Numbered from the stretch's first letter, positions 36,065 through 48,742 are shown. The stretch: 64,000 nucleotides of DNA from Sipunculus nudus (GCA_026874595.1 CM049313.1:34253159-34317158), one strand, 5' to 3'. The notes: generated by a model not told the origin, from the letters alone. A program made the numbers and translations.

Positions 36065-36787
36065 CTATAACATGATATAGACAAACCCCACATTAACCTG
36101 ACGTTTTTATACCAGCTGCTTTATACGATAGTAATATTGAGGCACACTTTCTACACACAGATGTTGTCACGTACTCAAAACTCTGACAAATATATCACAC
36201 CTTATGCGTAATATTAAAAGAATATTCCACTTTTCACGGCGAACTTTGACTAAACATGATCAAATATAAACCATGCTGAACTTATGAAAAAAAAATAGGA
36301 AAAGAAAATGAGAATAATATACTAAATTTCTAATATAATGAAGAAAAAAGTTAATCTATTTAAAATCGAAGGTGGTTCTAAAAGATTCAAGTGGATACTA
36401 AACAGTGATCTTAAAACATTTTTGTAAAATAACTGATTGACTCGGCCTCTTGATAGAATGTGTGTTCCACGTATTTGGTGTAACATACGTTAAAAATCTC
36501 CATCCAAATGCATATCTTTGTTCGAATCGGTGGTTTGATCATCGTTAAAGTGTTCAAATTAACTAAATGTCTGCAGATTCGGAAAGCCACCATCCAAGAG
36601 TGCCTCGTTCCAGTTACTATAACTAGTCTGACAATCAATGTAAAATGAATAAAGTTTATATTTAAAAATATCTGAATATAAACATCTTACAGGATCTTTA
36701 TGTTATAAAAAAACCTTACACATTTTACCATTTAAAAAACAAGAGCACCGCAAACATGCATAATACGCTTGTCGTGTATCTAGTTTT

Positions 36788-37237
36788 TCGGAACCTAATA
36801 TCAACAAATCAAATAATCATGACGAGCACAAATTTTGTTACGGAGGAAAAAAAATCAGTTTCTGCAGCACTAGGCAGCGCAAAATGTTTAGGGAAATGAA
36901 TAAAGAAGTCAGTGGTTTTTTGTTGACAAATAATTATAATTTATTCTTATAACAATCCTAACATTACAATACACTAAATCAATACAATTACACAGTATAA
37001 CAATAATAAAAATGTACAGTACCAAGTGTCCGGATCCTAGGCTATGATTTCTGGATACCACCACTGTCGATGCTCAACAAGGATCCTTGAGCACAAATAA
37101 TCCAGATGTAGGGGTTCATGTAAATCTTCTCAGAGAATAGTCCAATTTAATCTCGAAAACAATCTGTTGTAATCCAAAAGTGAAGTTCTTGTAATAATCC
37201 CAAAGGCAAACTGAAGACAATGAGTATACAGTCTGTT
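36788..37237 (-). repeat. 3' LTR of the Gmr1-type element, U3 missing
   Basis: Only the R-U5 side (about 450 bp) aligns with the 5' LTR. Homology stops at CAGTCTGT (about 37236). The last bases CCGAAAAA differ from the expected CCGTAACA. Confidence 0.75.
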
Positions 37238-37339
37238 AAAAGTTTTCTCTAACAATTTCTTTTTGCGATCACAATCACTAAACTTTACATTTCAAACCAT
37301 CTTATCCACAACATTACATAAACATGTCGTTTTCAACAT

Positions 37340-38755
37340 GTCATAAAAGTCTTGTTAGCAATCAGCAAGTACACTGTCTTTCCCTTTAATGTGTCTGGTT
37401 TCAAGATTGTAATCCTGTTAAAAACAAATTCTATCTCAACTATCTTTGATTTTTACACCTTAACTTGTTCATGAACGTGTTGGGATTGTGATCACTGAAG
37501 ACAATGTAAGGCTTGACTGATGAAGTAACATAAATTGTTGCAATGCCAAAATCAAGCCAAACATTCTTTTTCAATTGTGGAGTAGTTTAACTGGTTTGCA
37601 TTAAACTTTCTTGAAAAATATAAAATTTGATGATCTATGCCATCACTGCTTTCTTGTAACAACACAGCACCAGCAGCAGTATCACGAGCATCTACAGCCA
37701 ACTTAAAGGGTACAGAAAAGTCTGGAGCTGTTAAAACCGGTGAGCTTTGCAGAATTGCTTTCAAATTCTGAAAATTATTTTCACACTGAACATTCCATAC
37801 ACACTTTAGTTTCTTCTTTGACGAATTAATGAAAGGTTCAGCTACAGCAGAACAATTTGGACAAAACTTTCTGTAGTATCCAACCATACCTAGAAAAAGC
37901 ATTATTTGCTTTTTGTTTTCTGGTCTAGGAAATGCAGAAATAGCACTTAATTTAGCCCAATAGGTTTGACTTGACCCTGCCCTACAATATGACCTGAAAA
38001 CGTTACTTGTGCATGACAAATCTCAGATTTGACTGAGTTGACGGTCAGATGTGCTTCGCCGAGTCTTTCGAAGAGGTCGCGAAGAATCTGCAGATGTTTC
38101 TCCAAGGTGTCGCTGTATACTATGAGGTCATCAATGTATGCGTCGCAGTCAACAACCATATGGATGAGGCGCTGTAACGCGGCTGGCGAGTTCTTCATGC
38201 CAAACGGCATAACTTTATACTGGTACAGTCCTTGCGACGTCACAAAGGCGGACACTTCTTTCGCTCGTTCTGTCAGCGGAGCTTGCCAGAATCCTTTTAG
38301 CAAGTCAAACGTGGAAGACATATCTGGAGCTACCGACTCTATCAATGCAATCATCGATCCTCGGAATCGGGAACGTGTCAGTCTTGGTGACACAAGTTCA
38401 GTTTTCGATAATTTGTGCACATACGGTAACTTCTGTCAGGTTTGGGCCAAAGAATACATGAACTCCAGTTACTGTTACTAGGTCCAATAAAATCATTGTC
38501 CAGCAAATATGGAACCTCCTCTTGTAGATACTTTTGCTTTTCGGGATTCAGTCTAAAAGGATGCTGCTTGACTGCATTTGCCTCGCCAACATCGACGTCA
38601 TGGCACAATACGTTAGTTCGCGTTGGAATGTCACTAAAGAAATGTTCATAATTCTGTAGCAGGTTCTTGAAGTCTTTTTGTTGTTGTGCGGTAAGCTGTG
38701 ACAGTTTGGAATCCACGTTGTTAAGCACGAGTTTTTTAGTGGTACTGTTCCACAC
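37340..38755 (-). pseudogene. Reverse transcriptase and RNase H of the Gmr1-type element
   Basis: Three overlapping frames: 38378-38755 (N-terminal, ending at MCTNYRKLN), 37947-38420 (FDLLKGFWQ and the catalytic AYIDDLIVYS), and 37552-38019 (FLGMVGYYRKF, then RNase H with KLAVDARDTAAGAV). The RNase H end continues decayed to HIKGKDSVLADC near 37347. At least two frameshifts. The usual DAS of RNase H reads DAR. Confidence 0.85.
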
Positions 38756-38956
38756 TGAATGTCTACATCACACTTACAATCAGTATCTCATTTAACTGGC
38801 TCAGGGTAAGTTTTTACACAATTAACAGCAGTAACATTATGTACAACATCTGATGTGCTCTTTCTGTCATAATATGGCTTCAACATGTTAACATGGCAAA
38901 GTTGTTTTTCTTACGCCTATCGGGTGTTAGCAGTACGTAATTTAAATCGCTGACTT

Positions 38957-39905
38957 TCATGTCAACAATGTAAGGACCAAAATACCAAGCTTGTAGAGGT
39001 CTGCGAGGGTTGGGTAGTAAGGCAAGACCTTTTCACCAGGCTCATACGTCCTACTTACAGTGTGCTTGCCATAGTTTGTTTTCATTTTACTTTTTGCAGA
39101 TTTTAGATTAGACTTTGCAATCGCACAATCATTGTGTCGTTTAGTGCGAAAGTCTGAGACATACTGCAGGAGAGAATCAGGATTTTCACACAAGAGTTTC
39201 TCTTTAAGCAGTTTTAATGGACCTCGAACTGAGTGTCCGAAAACCAATTCAAAGGGACTGAAACCCAAGGACTCTTGAAAGGATTCTCTGACAGCAAACA
39301 GCAATAGGTGGATTCCTTCATCCCAGTCTTTCTTTGTGTCATTACAATAGGTCCCAATCATGTTTTTTAATATCTGGTGAAAACACTCGAGGGAGCCCCG
39401 ACTTTCAGGATGGTTTGGCGAATAGCTGTACTGTTTTATACCTAGCTCAAGCATAACTTACTGGAGTAAGCTAGACATAAAATTATACCCTTGGTCAGAC
39501 TGGGCGGATTTTGGTAATCCAAACATTGTAAAAAAATTGGTCAGAGCCTTGACAAAACTATTGACATTATTTTTGCGCGATGGTATTGCCTCAGGGAACC
39601 TGGAAGTTGTGCACATAATTGTCAGCAAGTATTCATGTCCAGATTTTGTTTTGGGCAGTGGTCCAACACAATCAACAATAATCCTACTAAATGGTTCCTC
39701 GATACTAGGAACAGGCCTAAGTGGGGCTTTAGGAGGATTCTGATCGGGCTTGCCTACCATTTGAATGTGTGGCATGATTTACAATATTGAACAACATTTG
39801 TCCTGAGATTAGGCCAATAGAAGTGTGTTCTACTTCCAATAGAAGTTTTATTTATACCTAAATGGCCAGACAATGAAGCCTCATGCACCATGCTTAGAGT
39901 TTCAT
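38957..39905 (-). pseudogene. Integrase of the Gmr1-type element
   Basis: The N-terminal HHCC zinc domain is visible at about 39755-39900 (VHEASLSGHLG, then CKSCHTF), out of frame with the core. The core has the three acidic positions of the DDE triad, in IIVDCVGPLP, QSDQGYNF and SLECFHQ. A single in-frame TAA (39458-39460) splits it, and a frameshift lies near 39765. The C-terminal part ends around YKLGILVL before a frame break. Confidence 0.8.
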
Positions 39906-40107
39906 TGCGATAGCTTTTTAGGCACTAATATTTGATGTTTGATGGCCCACTCATCATCAGCGCATACATCAGGTGGTCGCCATTCACGCATCAGCACTCC
40001 ATATTTAACATAGAAACAAACTGTTTTTTTTTTTACAGTTCATCTTTAGAAACGGCCCTGGGAAATAAACATGAAATATTAGGGTCCTTATGCTGTTCCG
40101 CGATAAG

Positions 40108-41185
40108 TTATGACCTTGAAAATGCTGCACCCTGTACGGGCGAGTCATTAGACGAGTCACTAGTGACTCCCAGAGTGTTATTATCTATATTATTATCCTC
40201 ACGTGTGTTTTTCTTGGCCATAGATCTAGTTACAGCACATGAGAGATACAAATAAGTTTTTTCCTGAATTTCAGGATCAGTGTCCTGATCAAGCGACGGC
40301 TTTTCTCTCACAATTGGAACAGGCTGTACATCGTCACCTGTAACATCATTGTCTAGTAGTAGCTGAATTCTCTTAAAGGGTTAAGTAGTTCTTATGCCAA
40401 CAGAAATATATTCCCATAAGCTAAATCTGACTTTTAATGTATACTGTGAAGCGGAACTGAAGTGTGTTTGCCACTTGAAAGCGATACAAAACCATCATGT
40501 ATGAATGGCTCAAAAAGCTCCATTTCAGAGTCAGGAGAGGAATCTACTACCTCAGTTTCATCAAACAAAGAACTGACACTGACACCGTCAGTTATAAACT
40601 CTTTTTCAGAGTTACAAAAGGAATCTACATCCTTATTACAATCAAACTCCTCATGGGAGTCAACAGAGAAATTTTCCTCAGCAGAAACAAACTTCTGTTT
40701 GTCATAAGAGGACCTGGCCTCATTTGAAATACTCTCGCAAGAGTCATGAAAGAACTTAGCCTTGTTTAGAGGATACTCCTCGCGGGAGTCTTAAAAGGAC
40801 CTAGCCTTATTAAATTCCTCGCAGGAATCAAAGGAGGTTTTTACCCCGGAAGCTACGGATTCTTCTTTGGAGTCAGACGGCCCGTTGGCCTCCGTAGCAT
40901 CAAACTCATTTTTAGAGTCAATGAAGAAGTTGTACCCCGTATTTACATGAAAAGGGCTTGGCTCTTGTACTATTTGCTATGCATAGGTTTTGAAAGAAAA
41001 CTAAAAGGATTGCTCATTGGTTTATTTGCAAATTTCCAGCAGTCAGATAATAATGACCTTCCTTCAGCAGTAATTACAGATTTTCTTTGAAAATGACTGG
41101 TATTTGATGGACTCGGACACAGTTGATGTGGACCGAGGTGTAGCAATGGACTTTGTTGTCTGCGCCTTAAACTTTTTTTGACCAT
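40108..41185 (-). pseudogene. Nucleocapsid/protease region of the Gmr1-type element
   Basis: At about 41050-41090 a decayed zinc knuckle is seen as CNYC followed, after a shift and stop, by DCWK. Next is a serine/aspartate/glutamate-rich stretch, then IQLLLDNDVTG and VTRSMAKK, which belong to the protease-to-integrase linker. The protease active-site triad (DTG/DSG) was not found, so this part is the most decayed. Confidence 0.5.
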
Positions 41186-41399
41186 ACTGATTTACGTTCT
41201 TGTTTGTGAATGACTGGTTTGATTTGCTAGTAAAAACAAATTTTATGTGTTAATGAATAATCATCAGCTAAATGAGCAGCAATGTCAAGTGTTTCAGGAC
41301 TTTTCTCTTGAAGGAATGTTTTAACATCTGCGTTAATGCAGCGCTTAAATTCTTAAAGCAAAATCAACTGGCGCAAATTGTCATAATCTTTCATAACAT

Positions 41400-42218
41400 A
41401 TTTAGAACTACACCAGCGATCAAACAACTGCACTTTAGTTCTATTAATTCTACATAGGTCTGATCTTTTTTCCAATTTCTGAATCTCTTGTGGTAAGCCT
41501 ACGGAACTAACTCATAACCTTTTAGGATTAACCGTTTAATCTGGTCATAGTCAGCAGCGGCTTCTACCGAAAGTTCTGTATAAATTTCTCTGGCTTGCTA
41601 GTCAATACACTTTGTAATAGCACAGTCGAATTTTCTTTAGGCCATTTTAAATTTTCAGCTACCTTTTCAAAGTGTAAGAAATATTTATCAACCTCTTTTT
41701 CTTGAAAATGAGGAACAACTCTTATGTGTTTAGTAACATCAAAATTGTGAGTTGGGGCAGCATGTAGACTATGTTCTAGTTTAAGTCTTTCTAACTACAG
41801 TCATTTTAAACTCAATTTCTTTTTCTCGTCTTTCTCTTTCTAACCTTTCATGTTCTTCTCTCTCTTCTCTTAGTTTTTCTAATTCTAACTGTATTAACCT
41901 TTCCTGTTCTTCCCTCTCTTCCTTTTGTTTTTCTAATTCTAACTGTTTAAATGCGAGTTCATGTTGCATTTCTAACTTTTTTTAATTCTAACTGCATAGC
42001 AAGGCTGTCATTTTTTATGTTTCCACTTCACGCTCTTTAATTAAACCTTTGCTAACTAGATCGTGCATGATTTTAGCAATGATACCAGGCTTTCTCAAAG
42101 CTTCTTCTACACCTAGCCCTAAGTGTTGTCCCAAACGCAACAACTGGTCTTATGACAAATGTTCAAGTTGATCAAGGTCTGGATCCTCAACAAATGTCTT
42201 AGGTTTGAAATCTGCCAT
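41400..42218 (-). pseudogene. Gag of the Gmr1-type element
   Basis: ATG at 42216-42218. Frame broken by a stop after about 22 codons and later frameshifts. A charged E/K/R-rich coiled coil lies at 41781-41969. Downstream a conserved gag-like segment (VDKYFLHFEKVAENLKWP, about 41650-41760) identifies it as the gag of this pol family. Confidence 0.65.
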
Positions 42219-42326
42219 TTTATGATGTTAAAACAATACAAAGAACCACTGTGATAAATCTTATAAACAATGTATTGTAAACAATGGTTTAGGTCAAGCC
42301 CTTATAAATTTTCAAAACTATAAAGC

Positions 42327-42344
42327 ACCCCGGACGACCCCTAA
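42327..42344 (-). promoter_or_regulatory. Primer-binding site, tRNA-Pro-like
   Basis: AGGGGTCGTCCGGGG, a few bases inside the 5' LTR, is one deletion away from the proline-tRNA primer site GGGGGCTCGTCCGGG used by many retroelements. The spacing of several bases from the LTR end is larger than usual. Confidence 0.55.
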
Positions 42345-42349
42345 TTTTA

Positions 42350-43187
42350 TGTACCGGAACCTTATAACAACAGATCACGTAATCGTGACGAGCACACATT
42401 GTGTTGCGGAGATAACAAAAATACAGATTCCGCAACACTAGGCAGCGTGAAATGTTTAGGGGAACGAATAAAGAAGTCAGTGTTTTTTTTTGTTGACAAA
42501 TAATTATAGTTTATTCTTAGAACAATCCTAACATTACAATACACTAAATCAATACAATTACACAGTATAACAATAATGAAAATGTACATTACCAGAGTGC
42601 CCGGGTCCTAGGCTTTGATTTCTGGATAGCACCATTGTCAATTGCTCAACAAGGATCCTTTAACACAAATAATCCAGATGAAGGGTTCATGTAAATCTCA
42701 GAGAAAAGTCCGATTTAATCTCGATAACAATCTTTTGTAATCCAAGAGTGAAGTTCTGGTAATAATCCCAAAGGCAAACTGAAGACAATGAGTATACAGT
42801 CTGTAAAAAGTCCGTAGAATATCTATAAGTTCTGCAATTATCGGAAAGGTCCGAAAAATTAACGAGAGAGTCACACTCTTCCGTGTCCGCTGATATTTTC
42901 CTCTCTATCCGGCTCTAAACACAGCCCCTATTTATAGCTTTTTCATCCGAAGCCCAGAAACTTTCATTTTCACGAACATCCCAAAGAACACAACAAGACA
43001 CACGCGCCCATAGCGCATGAACAGACCCGAAACCTCTAGACTACAATGAGCACTGTGTCTCTACACTCTGCGAGCAAGCCGGAGTTCACCCAGTGTGTTT
43101 CCCATAGCAACGCACAGGGCTAGCGCTTAACACGAAACAGAATGCCTACGCCAACTCCTGCGCATAATAAAACAGATACATGTAACA
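42350..43187 (-). repeat. 5' LTR of the Gmr1-type element
   Basis: Begins TGTTACATGTATCTG and ends GGTTCCGGTACA on the minus strand, 838 bp. The TATA-like TATAAATA is at 42929-42936. A 23-bp segment including the terminus is tandemly duplicated just outside (43190-43212). Confidence 0.85.
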
Positions 43188-43214
43188 CTATAAAACAGAT
43201 ACATGTAACACTGG

Positions 43215-43797
43215 TGACCTCTGACCTTATTCAATATGCGTGAATTTTGATGAGAATGTAATTAAGATGAGAAACTTTATTGGTAAATATGTATAATGAG
43301 TTTCATGTAAATCCATAGGATTTTTGTGAAGTCACCACGGTACCTCCAATGTGCGGTTACCTCTGAACTCATTAAATATGCGTAGATTTCGCTGAAAATC
43401 CAACTTAGGCGAGATATTTGATTGATTAACATTTCTAATGAGTGTTATATCGAAATCCGACATATTCATTGCCATTTATCGCGGCGACATAACAAAGTGG
43501 CCTGTACAAAGCAGCCTGGTAACCTATGACCTCATTAATGAGGTTAACCCTAAAGGCCGGCCCAGTACACTGATTTACATTCATAATACTTACAAACCGC
43601 TGCATATTCCCAAATGTAGTGACTTAGGGAAAATAGAAGATAATCAACAAGACTTTATTCTGCCTTTTCAACTCAACTATTAACGTTATTAACAAGTTAA
43701 ACCCTCTCATTTCAATGAATTCATAAACTTGATATTTTAAACTACTATATACATTACATGTTTATTTTGTGCTATGTTATAGATATATATATACATA

Positions 43798-43850
<53 letters not shown>

Positions 43851-46080
43851 AATAGAGTAAGTATACATATAGAGGCCTTTAAATTTACAACTTGCGATGC
43901 TTCATACATGGAACTACGTACATTTTCATTTAAAAATTGTTGAAATAATAAAGTTTGCATGGGGATGGAGTCTTCAATTCGAAAAGTTTATTCCATCCAT
44001 TATAACAAACTTACTGTATGCATGCTTCCTTGAAAATTAAAATATACACGTTCTTATCTAAACATCAGTAAAAAAACATTGCTCCCCATTTATCCCATGA
44101 GCTCATACATTACGACCATTTAGAATTATCACTCTTTTAGTACCTAAGCAAAAATTATTCCTGAAAGTACCTTTTGCAAGGCCATTTTGTGCAGAGAATC
44201 TGTCAAGTTGATTGAAAATCATGATTAGGGTTGTCATGTTACAGAAACTGGTGGCGCCACCTATTATTCTTTACTTTTTTTCGTGCTATTAAATACCCCC
44301 AAAAGTGCCACCTGACAGTACTGTGAGCATTATAAGTCAAAAACTCATGGACAAATTTCTTTTATATTATGGATATACATAGATATGGGTTATGGGATGA
44401 TGTTTATTTAAATTGGGGTCATGACCTTTACTATAATAGTGGCCTTGACCTTGAATATTCCCATATTTGGTGAAATTCACACAAAATCTTTAATATCTCA
44501 GTAAGGGATACAGGGAATGTTCCAAAAATCAAATTGACCGAAGATCTTGGATAGTTTTGTCTTTTGCAGAAGACAGTTGGCGCGAGGCCAATTTCGAATA
44601 TGGATGACCTGGATGCATTTTTCGAGGACACAGGCGATAACGCTGAAATGATGTTAACTTTCATATCTCACTGAGGGATGCATGGATTGGTCCAAAATTC
44701 AAAGTGACACAAGATCTTTGATAGCATTGTTTTCTGCTGAGGTTGCGCCACCTTATGTTGTTTCTTGCTAAAATGATGTTTAAACGGTATAACTTTGTAA
44801 GAATTTGAGGTACAGTCACCAAACCCACAAGTTTGATGCGTCTTAATTATGAAGGGCTGGGGGGGGGGGGGGGGATAATTGGCTGGGGATACTACGGCAT
44901 CTGCGGTGGCCAAGAAATATCTAGTTTACAATATGATTTTGTTATCATATATATCAATATAAATGTTGATTGCATATGAAGTTCATAGCTGTAACACAAT
45001 TTATTATTATCATTATTTTTCTTGTTATAACTTTCAACATATCATCAGACCGGCATCAATTTGAAAGAGTAATTCTCTAAACTTTGTATAGACAATACAA
45101 ATGCCTTATGTAACTTTCTTTGTATTCACATCTCTAAGGCATCCACTTGGCGTGGAATATGATATTGGCTAATGATATACCAATTTTCATAGATATAACA
45201 GTTTGTTTTCTTGAGACTGAATGTTCTCAGTCATAATGTTTTCACCCATACATGGTGGTACTGCTGAAATGTAGTTCTGTAAATATATTTGAGACTTTGC
45301 TCCTATTACTGCTGAGCTGTATCTACAAAAAGTAACTTTCTTAAGACTCACTGACAAACTTAAACTACTAATTTGCTGTAAGTTATAGAAACCTTCATTG
45401 CATTGTACCGTGGTATACAGAACATTGCTTTACGTATGTTATGATAGCACTGACAGGCGACGTGTTGTAGTAGGCCTACTTGCACAGGGTTTAATTGTAT
45501 TAATATAAATACTCTTTTTTCAGGATCATGATTTGAGGGTATCCTGCCAGTTACATATACCTTTCTATTAGTGCACCATATATTTTCTCTTAATAGACTG
45601 GGGGTATCAGCGTCCTTTTTACTGATACGTATAGATAGCCCACGCAGCATATACAGGCCAGTGACAGCCTGTACTCCAACTGTGTTTATCCTCAAGCATG
45701 GCTCATTGAGGCTGTCACCTGGGACGCTGTCACGTCAGTGCAAAGGGCTTATAGTCGATGACTGAATGAACCAAGCTGGTTTTGAAAATGATTCTGGGAA
45801 AGACCACCAATTACTGCTGACGTCACTGGAAAAGACCTTAGTTCAGCGAAGCGGTTGTGTGTGGCGCTTACCGTCCCATTACCAGTGGAGTTTACGAGTC
45901 GATGAAATAGTCGGCCAGAGAGCCGTACTTTAGTTATATAATAAGCCAAGAGTAGGCAGTACTTGTTCTAAGCTTTGCGACACGACAAAATAAGTTAGTG
46001 AGAGGAGTTATCTTTCAACCATTGCATTGACTGGGCCAGTCTAGTGTAGTTTGAGTAGAAACGACGTCTCGAGGAAGGGT
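43215..46080. other. Gene B intron, right part
   Basis: Aligns with unit A 18.9-21.8 kb with indels. At 43190-43560, three degenerate units of about 160 bp share TGACCTCTGACCTCATTA-like words. 44210-44925 is an extra segment with GGTGGCGCCACCT and two units of about 200 bp, plus a poly-G run (about 44860-44873). No extra exon found. Confidence 0.6.
43782..43849. repeat. (TA)n array, empty site of the unit A solo LTR
   Basis: TA run followed by TTGAATAG, exactly as right of the unit A LTR. Confidence 0.9.
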
Positions 46081-46126
46081 GTGCTTTATCTTGACAAAAT
46101 GAAAAAAATATATAAAAAGGTAACAC

Positions 46127-46284
46127 AGACGATTAGGGATGTATAAGCCGTCTTTCAGGAAGCTCGGTACGTTCCTCTTGGCGGTGAGAACGTTCCGGTG
46201 AATCCCGTGGATATCAGGGAAGCTGAAACGGACGAAGTCGTACTGCGAGAGCTCCTCCTGTAGACCTGTCGTCGGATGTGCCAT
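46127..46284 (-). CDS. Lengsin-like gene B, exon 1
   Basis: Identical in protein and nucleotide sequence to gene A exon 1. It starts at ACCATGG, with the same upstream AAACAG-like acceptor context. Near-identity extends about 100 bp into the 5' non-coding side. Confidence 0.7.
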
Positions 46285-46633
46285 GGTAATCCTTGATCTG
46301 TTTATACAAAAAACGAATACTAAAATTATTAAGAACAAGTGCAAACGAAAAATCACAAATTGGTCGGAGGAAAAGCAAACTCTAATAACCCTCCGATAAT
46401 GGGACGGGGTATCCTTAAAATTTACAGATAATACAATCAGAAAAAAGATCTATTGAAATTGTAGTTGTGAATAATAGAATATAATACAACACAGCTTAGG
46501 GGCCAAATTTCCTTACTAACTTTTCTGTGTGTGCTGATTTTATGGTTGACATTCATTCTCCACTGTGCTACTGCCATCAGATAACAAAATGGCATGTCAA
46601 GCTGCAGGTTCATTTTTATTATCAAGTGTCCCA

Positions 46634-46977
46634 AGGGGCCATGACGCTCAGCTTAATTTGACCTACAAATTGAAGATGACCTTTTTCAGGTGTCAAGGGA
46701 GATTTTTCAAAGACCTCCCTGGATGTTAAGTAGGAAAAATCAAGGTTAAAATTTAGCAAAATTATTTTTGGTGATCAAACTTTTGATACTATCACAATGG
46801 ATTATTTGAAGTTGACATACGGTTGACCTAATTTCATGTGTAGGGGGAGACTTTTCAATCACCTCCCTGGATGTTAAGTAAGAAATATCTAGTTCAAACG
46901 GTTACGACTTTTGCCCTGTTAACGGACGGACGTAAGGACGACGAAAAAGAGTGGTCGCTACAGCTCAGATGACCTGC
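46634..46977 (-). repeat. TCATCTGAGCT family member, unit B
   Basis: Two degenerate units containing CCTCCCTGGATGTTAAGTA, with the CATGACGCTCAGCT end at left and CTACAGCTCAGATGACC at right. Confidence 0.65.
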
Positions 46978-47385
46978 ACATGGTCGGTCGAGAGGGTGCC
47001 GGAAGACGATAGATCGGCGGGCGGTGAAGCATAAAACCACAGAACACAACAGTTTAACAATGAAAACACAGAATAACTCGAATCGTGTTATTCAACGGAC
47101 CATTTATTAACGTGAACAACTGAAACTGGTCTTTTTACACGCACTGCAACGTCACGACGCGTTATCATACACGACGCATATAAAAACACCACATGCCCGT
47201 TTTCGTATGGGCTGTAGGTATCATTTGAACTGTCAAGATGTTCACCAGGCTTGCTTTTGAGCCCGAGTATAGAATCCGGCTTACGTTTTTTTCTAGGTGG
47301 GTATAAACTCACTGGACCGTCTCATTTAATAGTAATCACCATAAGCAATGACATGCCTAATGATATGACAACAACATTCCTCTTA

Positions 47386-47722
47386 GGCCAAAAAAAATTA
47401 AAGGTGTGGTTCTCAGGCACCGCCCGCATCAATTTTAAACCCCCGCATCAAAAATTTTTATTTTGATTTTCAATAAAAAATTTCCAATTTTGAGCTGCTG
47501 CCGCTCCGACATTTCTTTCAAGAAGTTAAACCATACAATTTCCTTTGTTTTGTAGTGCTTTTACTTATTTAGCAAAATAAAACTGTTATTTTCATGCTTT
47601 TCCCTTATCATTTGACATTTTTATCGAAACATACAAAAAAATTTAAAATAAAAAAAGCGACCGCCCGCATTGATTTCTGAAAAAAAGTGCCTGAGAACCA
47701 TACCTTTTTTTTTATTTTGGCC
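47386..47722. mobile_element. Harbinger-like MITE, copy 1
   Basis: Flanked by TTA (47383-47385, 47723-47725), the 3-bp target of PIF/Harbinger elements. Inverted ends GGCCAAAA... with GGTTCTCAGGCAC extend about 40 bp. 337 bp, non-coding. Confidence 0.75.
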
Positions 47723-47729
47723 TTACTTC

Positions 47730-48130
47730 TCCGTTGTATGAATCCTAAACATCATAATATTACGTCCGTCCGTATGTATACACCAGAATCCTCGACCATG
47801 TAGGCCTGATTTTATACTTGCCCCGGTTTTGAACGTTATTCTGATAATCGTTGAACAAGGACTCTAATTCACTGTGAACGGCTTCTCGCAGCCCCAGGGT
47901 TCGTATGTACATTGAATAATGTGATTTTGTGATTTGAACCACAACTCAAATCTAATTATTTCGTTTGTTTTAAAAACGGGGTTCTCGCCTGGACAGTATT
48001 ATATGTAAACGAAACGATCCGTTTTTGTGAATGTATATATTGTAAATAATGATTTGTTTATTATAAATATGATCAATTACTTTGTGAGTCTTTCTTGAGT
48101 TGAGTTGGTTGCGTATCGAACCCGGATGGA
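47730..48130. other. Sequence between MITE and unit B retroelement
   Basis: No feature recognised. It is not obviously alignable to unit A. Confidence 0.4.
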
Positions 48131-48742
48131 ATTTTAGTCACACGTAACCGTCTGTTCTGGCACATAGTGGTCCGGTACTAGCCCGTTCCAATTTTGGTGC
48201 TAATTCCCTGCCATTCAGCCAGTATCCACTGTATCATCATGACCTTATGTCCTCATCAGGGGTTGGTGGGGGGACCACAACATTATGTGGTTGGTGTGTG
48301 TCCCACATCTAGTATATAAAAAAGATACTTGAAGAACAGTGGCCCTTCCCAGAGCACAGGCGATCGACTCTGACCCTGACATGACCTTGCCCTGTGGCAG
48401 TGATGCTTCCTACTGCCCCCACCATCGGCCAGGCCCTGTGTTTAGTGATGATGACCTTGACCTTGCTTTGGTTAATCCAGGTGCTGAATGTCAGAGGCCC
48501 ACAGCTGTTGAGGGTATAACCTCCAAGGCAGGTCCACGATTCTAGATAAGGTTACGTGCCAGCAGGACCAGGTCCATACAGACAGAATATGCACACAGTT
48601 TTCTGTCCTTCAGGCAGAAGTAGTACGTATTGGGGTCAACTGGTGGGAACGTTTCAATGATAGGCATCACGCTGCGAACCTTGCCTCAGGTCCTCCAACC
48701 CGTACTGCGCCCCGCATAGACTCTTTACCTATCCAGCAGTTA

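Larger units (their letters stand above)
36788..43187 (-). mobile_element. Ty3/gypsy element with integrase before RT (Gmr1-type)
   Basis: On the minus strand: 5' LTR (43187-42350), primer site, gag (42218-about 41400), zinc knuckle and protease region (41185-40108), integrase (39905-38957), reverse transcriptase and RNase H (38755-about 37340), truncated 3' LTR (37237-36788). In most Ty3/gypsy elements integrase follows RNase H; the reverse order is the mark of the Gmr1-like group, known from deuterostomes. RNase H runs almost to the 3' LTR, leaving no room for a second integrase. Coding regions have several frameshifts and stops, so it is dead. It sits in the gene B intron and is absent from unit A. 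Confidence 0.85.
34671..46284 (-). pseudogene. Lengsin-like glutamine synthetase gene B
   Basis: Same three-exon plan as gene A: exon 1 at 46127-46284, mini-exon at 36033-36064, catalytic exon at 34671-35845. The catalytic exon is fully open. In the frame required by it, however, the mini-exon reads NRREGGV-stop-AR (TAA at 36040-36042), at about codon 61 of the model. A 6.4 kb retroelement sits in the intron between exon 1 and the mini-exon. If the mini-exon is skipped or replaced by an unrecognised exon, the gene could be functional, so pseudogene status is provisional. Class I GS-like proteins act in the cytosol as oligomers; whether this one makes glutamine is unknown. Confidence 0.55.

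Noticed and set aside
36788-43187. Complete retrovirus with envelope gene
   Set aside because: No third ORF after pol. RNase H runs nearly into the 3' LTR, so this is an LTR retrotransposon.
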